From a virus, in the IMG/VR virus record IMGVR_UViG_3300044720_000012, positions 1 through 33,995 of that record: DNA of 33,995 nucleotides, one strand, 5' to 3'. This document shows positions 14,037-21,661 of the stretch, one piece after another. Each line of letters opens with the position of its first letter. Positions within the stretch are counted from its first letter, which is position 1. The position numbers and the translations under genes were made by a program. The notes under the pieces are model-generated. The model made no database searches and was not told the origin of the DNA. It saw nothing but the letters and a program-made list of their open reading frames with translations.

Positions 14037-14233
14037 GACTTCCTCACCTTCGCTAGCAGGAAGTCGGATTCGTTGAGCGCCTTTACGAGGGCCACGGCCT
14101 GCGTCATGGTTAGTCCTCGCGTGTAGTACCTCACTCGCTCATCCAGTTCCGCCATGCGGCGGTCATAGTCCGCTCGTTCCTGCGCCGTCATGTTGGCCAC
14201 GTCGTGGGCGTGTTGGTCCGCGTACTCAGTCAT
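14033..14233 (-). CDS. Small helical protein, 66 aa
   Basis: The protein is almost all helix: MTEYADQHAHDVANMTAQER, DYDRRMAELDERVRYYTRGL and TQAVALVKALNESDFLLAKV. It is flanked by ATGA overlaps on both sides. No motif is recognised. It may be a small adaptor. Confidence 0.6.
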   Translation of the reverse strand: MTEYADQHAHDVANMTAQERADYDRRMAELDERVRYYTRGLTMTQAVALVKALNESDFLLAKVRKS

Positions 14234-14571
14234 GACAGGCCCAGTTCCCGCTCAAGCTCAGCAAAGGAATGCACCACGGTTCCGGCACTGTCGACCCCGA
14301 CCCCGTAGGTAATCCCGATAGCCCTAACGTCATGGATCTTGAGCCGTCCGCGTTCGTCCCGCTCCGTAAGATTCGGGAAGGTGACTTCGCTCAGCTCAAC
14401 GACTCGGCCCTTGATCTTCCAGGTCCCTAGCTTCTCGTTCGCTAGGAAGTTCTTTCCCGGAAAGTGTCGGTCGGTGGATCGCAGGTCGGTGGCGTGGGCC
14501 AGACGCCACTGCTGCCACTGACCCCGCCATTCGTCCCAGTCCAGCGGTAGCTGCTCGGTAACTTCACTCAT
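14230..14571 (-). CDS. Hypothetical protein, 113 aa
   Basis: The ATG at 14571 has GGAG five bases upstream and follows a good promoter at 14603-14631. The product begins MSEVTEQLPLDWDEWRGQWQ and ends VHSFAELERELGLS. The middle looks like a small alpha/beta domain (WKIKGRVVELSEVTFPNLTE, RGRLKIHDVRAIGITYGVGV). It is the first gene of the five-gene zinc/helix chain. No family is recognised. Confidence 0.65.
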   Translation of the reverse strand: MSEVTEQLPLDWDEWRGQWQQWRLAHATDLRSTDRHFPGKNFLANEKLGTWKIKGRVVELSEVTFPNLTERDERGRLKIHDVRAIGITYGVGVDSAGTVVHSFAELERELGLS

Positions 14572-14602
14572 CGGTTCTCCAATCGGTTGAGGTTGCACCG
14601 TC

Positions 14603-14631
14603 AGAGTACGTTCCTAGGGGCCTAGTGTCAA
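14603..14631 (-). promoter_or_regulatory. Sigma70-type promoter with CTAGG palindrome
   Basis: The minus strand has a consensus -35 TTGACA (14626-14631), a 17-base spacer and a -10-like TACTCT (14603-14608). The spacer contains an inverted repeat, CTAGG-GG-CCTAG (14614-14625, plus strand), placed where a repressor could block polymerase. The start of the 113-residue gene lies 31 bases downstream with a good ribosome site. Confidence 0.55.
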
Positions 14632-14634
14632 GCC

Positions 14635-14808
14635 CTAGCGCCGGCCGTACACAAAGGGACCCCAAAGCAGGGAGCCGGGGTTCTCAGGCCCTATGGATTC
14701 ATACCAACGGCACCAGCGGCCTTTGAGGGCCACCCCGCCCACGTCAAAACTCCGATCAAGCTCCCACGGCCCCGACCACCGAAGAAAGCCGGGCGGCTTA
14801 GTCGTCAT
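14635..14808 (-). CDS. Trp-rich small protein, 57 aa
   Basis: The ATG lies inside the last codons of the upstream gene, with GGAG ten bases upstream. The sequence begins MTTKPPGFLRWSGPWELDRS and contains GRWCRWYESIG. GC at third positions and the overlapping start support coding, and the stop falls just before the -35 box of the next promoter. Function is unknown. Confidence 0.5.
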   Translation of the reverse strand: MTTKPPGFLRWSGPWELDRSFDVGGVALKGRWCRWYESIGPENPGSLLWGPFVYGRR

Positions 14809-15058
14809 ATGTCCATGACTCCGAGCTAGGTATAGGGTTTATATGAGGTCCCGCGTGTCCTTCCTCAAGAAAACAGATTTTCGCCCCGAGCCCCGACCCG
14901 CAACGTTGAAAAGTGGTTCGAACGGCTTTGTTCGGGTCATGGGGCGTCCTTTTGACCAGCTCGTACCCGGCCTCACGTAGCTCCCTCAGCACTCGCTCGT
15001 GTTCTTCGATGCGCGAGCGTGCCGGTTGCCAGGTGTCCATGGATTCAGGGAGCACCAT
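14798..15058 (-). CDS. Small Cys/His-motif protein, 86 aa
   Basis: The ATG at 15058 follows GAAGGTGGG and overlaps the upstream gene by 14 bases. A helical half (RSRIEEHERVLRELREAGYE) is followed by CGSGLGAKICFLEEGHAGPH. The C-x5-GH-x2-PH pattern is recalled from many actinobacterial and actinophage mini-proteins and probably binds zinc. The upstream gene carries a related motif (KCELEPGHKFQH). Function is unknown. Confidence 0.55.
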   Translation of the reverse strand: MVLPESMDTWQPARSRIEEHERVLRELREAGYELVKRTPHDPNKAVRTTFQRCGSGLGAKICFLEEGHAGPHINPIPSSESWTYDD

Positions 15059-15272
15059 GACCCACCTTCGGCCCTTCTACCGGCCACAACATGACCAGCC
15101 CTCCGTAACTCCAGCGGTGCTGGAACTTGTGACCCGGTTCGAGTTCGCACTTCCTTTGACGTGGCATTGAGGCACTCGGCCCTGCGTAGAACGGTGCCGA
15201 ATCTCCGCAGACTGGAACATCAGACATCATGAACCGCGTCTCGCCGTCCCAATAATCGGCCCATTCACCCAT
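15045..15272 (-). CDS. Small Cys/His-motif protein, 75 aa
   Basis: The ATG at 15272 has GAGG seven bases upstream. The product begins MGEWADYWDGETRFMMSDVP, then VCGDSAPFYAG and RKCELEPGHKFQHRWSYGG. The CG...C-x5-GH-x3-H layout matches the next gene's motif, so the two are probably members of one mini-protein family that diverged after tandem duplication. Function is unknown. Confidence 0.55.
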   Translation of the reverse strand: MGEWADYWDGETRFMMSDVPVCGDSAPFYAGPSASMPRQRKCELEPGHKFQHRWSYGGLVMLWPVEGPKVGHGAP

Positions 15273-15438
15273 CAGAACGCCTCAGCCATCCATCCTCGTC
15301 CAGGTGCCAGGTTCCTAGCTCGTCAATGAGAACGTAGGAGGCACGATCGACCCAGTAGGCGGATTCTGGTGGGCTGATCGGAATACGGGTTCCCTTTGCG
15401 GTGACAAAGCCCCGGATTTGCATCTTCCCCTCATGCAT
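15265..15438 (-). CDS. Small hypothetical protein, 57 aa
   Basis: The ATG at 15438 has AGGGGG four bases upstream; a second ATG five codons later also has a ribosome site (GAGGGGA). The sequence MHEGKMQIRGFVTAKGTRIP and onward is a compact beta domain ending LDEDGWLRRSDG. It heads the small-gene cassette and overlaps the next gene by eight bases. An ACACTAGGG element lies just upstream, like the one in the promoter at 14603-14631. Confidence 0.55.
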   Translation of the reverse strand: MHEGKMQIRGFVTAKGTRIPISPPESAYWVDRASYVLIDELGTWHLDEDGWLRRSDG

Positions 15439-15520
15439 CTAACCCCCTAGTGTAGACCGCTAATCCTGACCACCGACCCGTTCCACCTCACTGAAACGAT
15501 GGGCTGCGCTGAAATGAAAC

Positions 15521-16231
15521 TCACCAGTTCAGTTGGCCCTGGGGGATCGACGGCGACCCATGGCCTTCGCTCACAATCTCAACGAATGGCCACTGACAGG
15601 CTCTCTCGGTCGCTTCCTCGGGTGAGTCCGAGATACAAGCGCCGGCCCGTACTCGCTCCAAGTCCTTTGGCGTGTCCACTGTCAGCCGTTGGCTGATGTT
15701 GACAATCCGCCATGATGAGGTTTCACGCGGTCGGTGGATGTCGAGCCAGCTCGTGACGTGCTCGCGGTCGGGATGCTTCCTGCTCAGTGCCTCGTGGCCC
15801 CATTGCAACACGTCCGAGCGCACCACTTCGACATCGAGTCCGTTCGGGTATGAGCGGATCAGGGTGTTCGTGGTGTAGTCCGCGTTCTCGCGTAGGTGTA
15901 CCTCCACGAACTGCCTGACCATCTCGGGTTGGGTCAGTGGGCAGTCCGCGGTGATCCTGACTACGTGATCGGCTTTCACCGCGTCGATGGCCTTCACGTA
16001 GCGGGCGAGCACGTCGTCCTCTGGCCCCTTGACCACATAGGCTCCGCAGTCCCAGTCCACGACTGCTTGAGCGATCTCCTCGTCGGGTGTCGCTACGCAG
16101 ATGGGCAGGTCAGCCGCTTGGAGGTTGTCGATCAGGTACTTGAGCATCGGCATGCCGTTGAGGTCCGCTAGCACCTTTCGCGGGAACCGCTCGGAGTTCA
16201 GCCTCGCCTGGACGATGACCCAGACGCTCAC
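15521..16231 (-). CDS. SpsF/NeuA-type sugar cytidylyltransferase
   Basis: The product is 236 residues; the GTG overlaps the NeuB-like TGA. The family signature is clear: VQARLNSERFPRKVL at residues 7-21 (nucleotide-binding loop), ITADCPLT at 93-100, YPNGLDVEV at 128-136 and DREHVTSW at 155-162. Enzymes of this family activate nonulosonic or related acids with CTP to CMP-sugars in the cytoplasm. Translation is coupled to the NeuB-like gene, so the two steps (condensation then CMP activation) are probably made together. The exact sugar cannot be read from sequence. Confidence 0.85.
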   Translation of the reverse strand: MSVWVIVQARLNSERFPRKVLADLNGMPMLKYLIDNLQAADLPICVATPDEEIAQAVVDWDCGAYVVKGPEDDVLARYVKAIDAVKADHVVRITADCPLTQPEMVRQFVEVHLRENADYTTNTLIRSYPNGLDVEVVRSDVLQWGHEALSRKHPDREHVTSWLDIHRPRETSSWRIVNISQRLTVDTPKDLERVRAGACISDSPEEATERACQWPFVEIVSEGHGSPSIPQGQLNW

Positions 16232-17007
16232 TTGATTGTCCGTCCACGCGCCGCCCAACACTCATCGTTGGCCGGCGTCTTTCGGCCTGAGCCCAGTGCC
16301 GCTTTGGCGTCACGGATGCCTCTGACCATCTCGTACAGCTCGTCGGGCTCCAGTGCGTAGGAGTGATCTGGTCCTGTTTGTGATCTGTCCAGCGTGAAGT
16401 GCTTCTCGATGACCGAAGCTCCGATGGTGGCCGCTGCGATAGGCACCGCGATGCCCTCTGTGTGGTCGCTGAGGCCAACGTGGTAGCCGAATGCCTGTCG
16501 CATGGTGCTCATCGCTCTCAGGTTCATCTGGGCCGGTTTGGCGGGATAGGTGCTCACGCAGTGCAGCAGGACTATCTCGATGCCTCGGTCGGTCTCGTCC
16601 AGTACCCGTATGGCGTGGTCCACGTCGGCCAGGGTGGACATTCCGGTCGAGAGGTAGATCTTCTTTCTCTTCTTGGCGACGTGTCTCAGCAGTTCGTCGT
16701 CCACCAACTCCGGGGAGGCGATCTTGAAGGCGTCCACGCCGCATTTGTCCAAGTAGTCCACCGCCTCTGTGGAGAACGGCGTGCAGAGGAAGTCGATGCC
16801 CAGTTCCCAGGAGTTCTCGATCAACGCCGGCACCCATTCGGTGGGCAGCGCGTGGTCCCCGGCTCCGTCGTAGAAATCCGGCGCGAACAGTTGGAACTTC
16901 ACGCAATCGGTCCCGGCCTCCTTCGCCACCCGTTGCATCTCCTTGGCCGTGTCCAGGTCTCTCTGGAAGTTCGACCCGGCTTCTGCGATGAGATAGGGCT
17001 GGGGCAC
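16228..17007 (-). CDS. NeuB/PseI-family nonulosonate synthase, lacking SAF domain
   Basis: The 259-residue product has the NeuB TIM-barrel motifs: IAEAGSN (7-13), CVKFQLF (35-41), CTPFSTEAVDYL (75-86), FKIASPE (94-100), LSTGMST (119-125), LLHCVSTYPA (147-156), GLSDHTEG (178-185) and EKHFTLDR (201-208). The family condenses phosphoenolpyruvate with a six-carbon amino sugar to give a nine-carbon acid such as sialic, legionaminic or pseudaminic acid. Usual length is about 330-350 because of a C-terminal antifreeze-like (SAF) domain; here the chain ends just where SAF would start. The GTG start overlaps the previous TAG. Confidence 0.88.
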   Translation of the reverse strand: MPQPYLIAEAGSNFQRDLDTAKEMQRVAKEAGTDCVKFQLFAPDFYDGAGDHALPTEWVPALIENSWELGIDFLCTPFSTEAVDYLDKCGVDAFKIASPELVDDELLRHVAKKRKKIYLSTGMSTLADVDHAIRVLDETDRGIEIVLLHCVSTYPAKPAQMNLRAMSTMRQAFGYHVGLSDHTEGIAVPIAAATIGASVIEKHFTLDRSQTGPDHSYALEPDELYEMVRGIRDAKAALGSGRKTPANDECWAARGRTIK

Positions 17008-17204
17008 TAATCTGGCCCGAGGGTTGGGTTCGGCGGGGCGTCGGGGTCGCGGGATACGTCGGCGCGAGATTGTGCGGTGCTACATGGACACGCGCAGGTC
17101 CACCCACCGAGCAGGCCAAGGGTCGTCTGGCCGCGCGTCTGGCCGGGATGGTGCATCGGCTCGCCACCGATGAACGGGTCCGGCTGACACGATGAGCAGA
17201 TCAC
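17007..17204 (-). CDS. Small Cys-rich protein, 65 aa
   Basis: The GTG at 17204 overlaps the TGA of the HNH stub, and the TAG overlaps the NeuB GTG, which supports this frame over two competing ones. Cys are placed as CSSC near the N-terminus and CACPC at 37-41. The last 20 residues (SRADVSRDPDAPPNPTLGPD) resemble the 25-residue plus-strand ORF at 26474-26551 (SRPDASRDPDAPTNPSVGAD). Function is unknown. Confidence 0.5.
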   Translation of the reverse strand: MICSSCQPDPFIGGEPMHHPGQTRGQTTLGLLGGWTCACPCSTAQSRADVSRDPDAPPNPTLGPD

Positions 17205-17332
17205 CGACGGTGAACTGTGCGAGCTTTGCCTGCGATCTTGATATTTCCGTAGCCACCTGTCCGCTTGGACCCCATCCATAGCCAGCAGCCCGTAGCCTCG
17301 TCCCGGACAACCTTGTTCCACAGTCGGATCAT
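17201..17332 (-). pseudogene. Truncated HNH-endonuclease N-terminus, 43 aa
   Basis: The ATG overlaps the methyltransferase TGA. The product begins MIRLWNKVVRDEATGCWLWM and continues GSKRTGGYGNIKIAGKARTV. It aligns with the N-terminal part of the HNH protein at 21662-22165 (FFAKV...GCWEW...GYGRFKWQG...AHR) but stops after VHRR, before the catalytic HNH region. No continuation is found in the other frames. It is read as a decayed remnant of an HNH gene that once lay in the sugar operon; it may still be translated. Confidence 0.55.
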
Positions 17333-17815
17333 CGCTTCTCCGCCTCGCAAATAAGCCATCCGACCTCCACCGAGCGGTTGCGGTAGGTCTTGGACACTTC
17401 CTCAACACTGACGTTGCAGAACCCCATCAGAACCAGTGCCGATTCCAACTCATCAGCCTCCGCTTGGACGTAGGTGCCGAGGCCGGGGAAGATGGCTTGA
17501 AGGTCAGCAGTGGAATCCGACGAGAAATGCTGGCTGAAAAAGTGCCCTCCGGGCTGGAGAACTCGTAGGCATTCCTCCAGTCCTCGGTGATGGTCCACCC
17601 ATGAGGTGTGCTGGAGACACTGGACATCTGCGACGGCTCTGACTCCACCCGCTCGTAGAGGGAGTCGGCGGCAGTCTCCGACAAACGTGACAGCCTGTGG
17701 AGCGACCAAATTGTCCAATGCGCTAGGCGATAGGTCGCATCCGAGAGCAAGTCGCGACGGGGGAACAGCTCGGAGGTTCGCCCCTGATCCGCAGCCGATC
17801 TCAAGAAGGGGGCCG

Positions 17816-19323
<1,508 letters not shown>

Positions 19324-19327
<4 letters not shown>

Positions 19328-19554
19328 TTGGTCCTTTCCTGCTTCATCGGGATTCGCCGTACATGGCTCGGAGGGGCGAAGAACGTCCGTGTCCCCCGCT
19401 CCCGCAGGTCGATGGTCTGTTCCTCGTCCCAGAGACCTCTCATGATCCATCCGGCCACCAGTCCGATGCCCAGGGTGATGGTGGCGGGCAGGAGCACGAG
19501 GATGAGCATGTGGTGATTGAACCACAGAGGAAATCCTGTTACAACTGCTTCCAT
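19324..19554 (-). CDS. Small membrane protein, 76 aa
   Basis: With the ATG at 19554 the product has one hydrophobic segment at residues 16-38 (MLILVLLPATITLGIGLVAG) and a basic cytoplasmic tail ending MKQERTK. An ATG at residue 16 is an alternative start; neither has a clear ribosome site. The 19554 start overlaps the start codon of the divergent RHH gene through the shared palindrome CCATGG. It heads the leftward sugar operon. Function is unknown. Confidence 0.5.
19517..19545 (+). promoter_or_regulatory. Rightward promoter of the early operon (leaderless)
   Basis: TTGAAC (19517-19522) and TACAAC (19540-19545) are separated by 17 bases, a good sigma70-type spacing. The -10 ends seven bases before the ATG at 19553, and no ribosome site precedes that ATG at the usual distance, so transcription probably starts at or next to the start codon and gives a leaderless mRNA, as is common in Actinobacteria. 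Confidence 0.55.
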
Positions 19555-19690
19555 GGAAACACGGGCGATGACCTTCCGGGTTCCCCTGGACCTCTACGAG
19601 CAGGCCAAGCAGCTCTCCGAGGAAGCCGACCGCTCGATGGGGGCCACGCTCAGGCTCGCCCTTCGCAAGTACCTGGAGAACGGCAAGTGA
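19553..19690 (+). CDS. Ribbon-helix-helix regulator, 45 aa
   Basis: The product begins METRAMTFRVPLDLYEQAKQ, then LSEEADRSMGATLRLALRKY. The RHH plan is clear: a strand (MTFRVP), helix one (DLYEQAKQLSEEAD) and helix two (SMGATLRLALRKYLEN). It lies first in the rightward operon, right at the divergent junction with the sugar operon, and is a good candidate for the switch between the two. A second ATG at residue 6 is possible. Confidence 0.7.
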   Translation: METRAMTFRVPLDLYEQAKQLSEEADRSMGATLRLALRKYLENGK

Positions 19691-19863
19691 ACGGCCCCTC
19701 CAAGTCCAACGATCCCGACCTGTGGAACGGGGAGAAGGCCGCGCCGACGTCCCAGCGAGTTCGGAATCTGGAGCACGTCAAGAACCTCCGAGAAGTGCTA
19801 CGCGGACAACGGCAGTCCAATCCGACAGACCCCTGGGCCGGGTGGGAACCCGGACAGGCTTGA
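19687..19863 (+). CDS. Small hydrophilic protein, 58 aa
   Basis: The GTG at 19687 overlaps the TGA of the RHH gene. The sequence is disordered at both ends (MNGPSKSNDPDLWNGEKAAP; NPTDPWAGWEPGQA), with one basic helix between (RVRNLEHVKNLREVLRGQRQ). It lies between the regulator and the replication-type protein and may be an adaptor to one of them. No family is recognised. Confidence 0.6.
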   Translation: MNGPSKSNDPDLWNGEKAAPTSQRVRNLEHVKNLREVLRGQRQSNPTDPWAGWEPGQA

Positions 19864-19872
19864 GAGCGGCTG

Positions 19873-20364
19873 GTGAGCGTGCACGTCCTGTCATGGGTGT
19901 TCCAACACTCCGAGGCCGAGGCGAGCGAGAGGCTGGTGCTTCTCGTGCTGGCAAATTTTGCCGACGACAAGGGCCTGTCGTGGCCGGGCATCCCTCGCAT
20001 CGCTCGTGAGGCTCGACTATCCGAGCGCCAAGTCCAACGGTGCCTCAGAAATCTTGAGAAGGCCGGATCCATCGTGACCCACGTCAACGGGGCACCGGAC
20101 AACCGTCAACCAGACAACCGCAGGACCAATGCCTACCGCATTGTCCACAGGGGTGACACTAGCGACACCTCAGAGCCTTTAGGGGTGACACCCACGACGT
20201 TTAGGGGTGACATGCGAGGGGGGTCAGGGGTGACACCCACGTCACCCAAACCGTCATTGAACCGTCATGAACCGCGCCGACTCCACCCGGATGCTCAGTC
20301 CGCCCTGGATGCAGACCTAGCTTTTTTGGATTCTCAACTACAGAAAGAGGCGGGTTGGGAGTGA
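19873..20364 (+). CDS. Helix-turn-helix replication-initiator-type protein
   Basis: From the GTG at 19873 the product is 163 residues. Residues 1-70 form a winged-helix domain of the type used by phage replication proteins (HTH_36-like): ASERLVLLVLANFADDKGLS, WPGIPRIAREARLSERQVQR, CLRNLEKAGSI. The middle is a linker encoded by four iteron-like repeats at 20150-20235, and the end is a helix (SALDADLAFLDSQLQKEAGW). Lambda O and similar initiators bind iterons within their own genes; this gene has the same plan. The stop overlaps the PseB-like GTG. Confidence 0.7.
   Translation: MSVHVLSWVFQHSEAEASERLVLLVLANFADDKGLSWPGIPRIAREARLSERQVQRCLRNLEKAGSIVTHVNGAPDNRQPDNRRTNAYRIVHRGDTSDTSEPLGVTPTTFRGDMRGGSGVTPTSPKPSLNRHEPRRLHPDAQSALDADLAFLDSQLQKEAGWE
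20150..20235 (+). repeat. Iteron array, candidate replication origin
   Basis: Four direct copies of AGGGGTGACA occur, the 9-base core starting at 20150, 20182, 20204 and 20227 (spacings 32, 22 and 23 bases). Two copies extend to AGGGGTGACACCCACG. A pair of CCGTCAT repeats follows at 20251 and 20262, and then a short AT-rich run with six consecutive T near 20321-20340 in otherwise GC-rich DNA. The array lies within the helix-turn-helix gene. Confidence 0.6.
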
Positions 20365-21209
20365 AGATTCTTCTCACCGGAGGAACCGGATCATTCGGCA
20401 AGGCACTCATCCGAGCGGTGGGTCAACAGCACACAATCCGCGTGTACTCGCGCGGTGAACTACTCCAAGCGGACGCCTCCGAAGAATTCACCGACGAGGC
20501 GGGCTACGACTGCCACTTCATGATCGGTGATGTGCGGGACCGGGACCGACTGATCAGAGCGGCTCGCGGAGTTGACGTGATCATCCACGCCGCGGCCATG
20601 AAGCGCATCGAAAAGTGCGAGTACGACCCCTGGGAAGCGGTCCAGACCAACGTGGGGGGAGCCCAGAACGTCATCGACGCCGCCTACGCCTGGGACGTGC
20701 CCCGAGTGGTGGCACTCAGTACCGACAAGGCGGTCCACCCCGTGAACCTCTATGGGGCCACCAAGCTGTGCGCTGAGAAGATCATCCGCAACGCCGGCCA
20801 CACCGTGGTCCGTTACGGCAACGTCATGGGCAGCCGGGGCTCGGTGGTCCATGCGTTCAGGAGCCAGGCACCGCACGGCTTCCTCAAGATCACCGACCCC
20901 CGCATGACCCGCTTCTGCATGACGATGGACGAGGCTGTCCAAGCCGTGTGGCACACCGTGACCTCAGGAGGCACCTACGAGGGCACCACCGCCCCTGGGC
21001 TCGTCGTCCCCCGGCTTCCCTCCATGCGGGTCGCAGAACTCACCACAGCCATGTATCCGGGCCTTCCTGTGAAGGTCACCGGCATCCGCCAGGGCGAGAA
21101 GCTCCACGAGATGTTGCTGACGCCCGAGGAGGGCGGTCCCTACACCTCCGACAACAACGACCGCTGGTACACCGTGGACGAACTGCGGGAGCTGGTGGCC
21201 AATGTCTGA
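20361..21209 (+). CDS. PseB-like UDP-GlcNAc 4,6-dehydratase
   Basis: The GTG at 20361 overlaps the previous TGA, with GAGG upstream, giving 282 residues. It is an extended SDR enzyme: LLTGGTGSFGKAL (4-16) binds NADP, DVRDRDRL at 57-64, HAAAMKRIEKCEYDPWEA at 76-93, LSTDKAVHPVNLYGATKL at 119-136 with the Asp122-Lys123 and Tyr131-x3-Lys135 catalytic groups, RYGNVMGSRGSVV at 151-163, and PRMTRF. These are the marks of the inverting dehydratases (PseB/FlaA1) that make a 4-keto-6-deoxy sugar, the first step to pseudaminic acid. It is shorter than usual (about 330). It sits within the replication operon, apart from the other sugar genes. Confidence 0.85.
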   Translation: MKILLTGGTGSFGKALIRAVGQQHTIRVYSRGELLQADASEEFTDEAGYDCHFMIGDVRDRDRLIRAARGVDVIIHAAAMKRIEKCEYDPWEAVQTNVGGAQNVIDAAYAWDVPRVVALSTDKAVHPVNLYGATKLCAEKIIRNAGHTVVRYGNVMGSRGSVVHAFRSQAPHGFLKITDPRMTRFCMTMDEAVQAVWHTVTSGGTYEGTTAPGLVVPRLPSMRVAELTTAMYPGLPVKVTGIRQGEKLHEMLLTPEEGGPYTSDNNDRWYTVDELRELVANV

Positions 21210-21546
21210 CGAACCCCTCAACCCTCACCAGATCGAGACACAGATCAGGAGAATCCTCAACGCCTTGGAAGCCGACATCGACCAACTCCGGTTCCTGGGC
21301 AAGGAGTCGGCCGAGGCCGAGGCGGCCTACAAGTACCGCCGCGCGGTGGAACGAACCAAGTCCCGCCACGCCGGGGCCAACGTGGGCGACGCCGATGACG
21401 CCGCCGACCTGGCGGCGAACGAGGAGTTCCGTCTTTTCAAGATGGCGGCGGCATCCCACCTGGCCCAGCGTGAGGCGGTAGGGGCACACCAGTCCCAGCT
21501 CGTCGCCCTGCAATCGCTTTACAAGCAGCTTCGGAGCGTGGTGTGA
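21202..21546 (+). CDS. Helical early protein, 114 aa
   Basis: The ATG at 21202 lies within the end of the PseB-like gene. The product is nearly all helix: IETQIRRILNALEADIDQLR, SAEAEAAYKYRRAVERTKSR and LAQREAVGAHQSQLVALQSL. Proteins of this length and plan are frequent in actinophage replication modules near annealing proteins (recalled pattern). It probably acts with the recombination genes downstream, but its function is unknown. Confidence 0.65.
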   Translation: MSDEPLNPHQIETQIRRILNALEADIDQLRFLGKESAEAEAAYKYRRAVERTKSRHAGANVGDADDAADLAANEEFRLFKMAAASHLAQREAVGAHQSQLVALQSLYKQLRSVV

Positions 21547-21577
21547 TCGTGTCTGCCTGGTACTCCAATCCTGGGCA

Positions 21578-21617
21578 CGACAGGCCCCCTGTTTCATCGG
21601 GACGGGGGGTCTTGTCG
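21578..21617 (+). repeat. Intergenic hairpin before the HNH gene
   Basis: Arms CGACAGGCCCCC (21578-21589) and GGGGTCTTGTCG (21606-21617) pair over 12 positions with one mismatch and one G-T pair. No T-run follows, so it is not a standard terminator; it could attenuate transcription or protect the mRNA end. It lies in the longest gap of the rightward operon. Confidence 0.5.
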
Positions 21618-21640
21618 TTGTCACACCGTGGCTGTACGTT
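21612..21640 (+). promoter_or_regulatory. Weak promoter candidate for the HNH gene
   Basis: TTGTCG (21612-21617) and TACGTT (21635-21640) are 17 bases apart. The -35 overlaps the 3' arm of the hairpin. The HNH gene follows with a strong GGAGG site. The boxes match the consensus only partly. Confidence 0.35.
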
Positions 21641-21661
21641 CAGTTCAGATTGGAGGCGGCG

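Noticed and set aside
17080-17310. 76-codon minus frame overlapping the HNH stub and the Cys-rich gene
   Set aside because: The two competing frames have exact start/stop overlaps with neighbours and recognisable motifs; this frame has neither.
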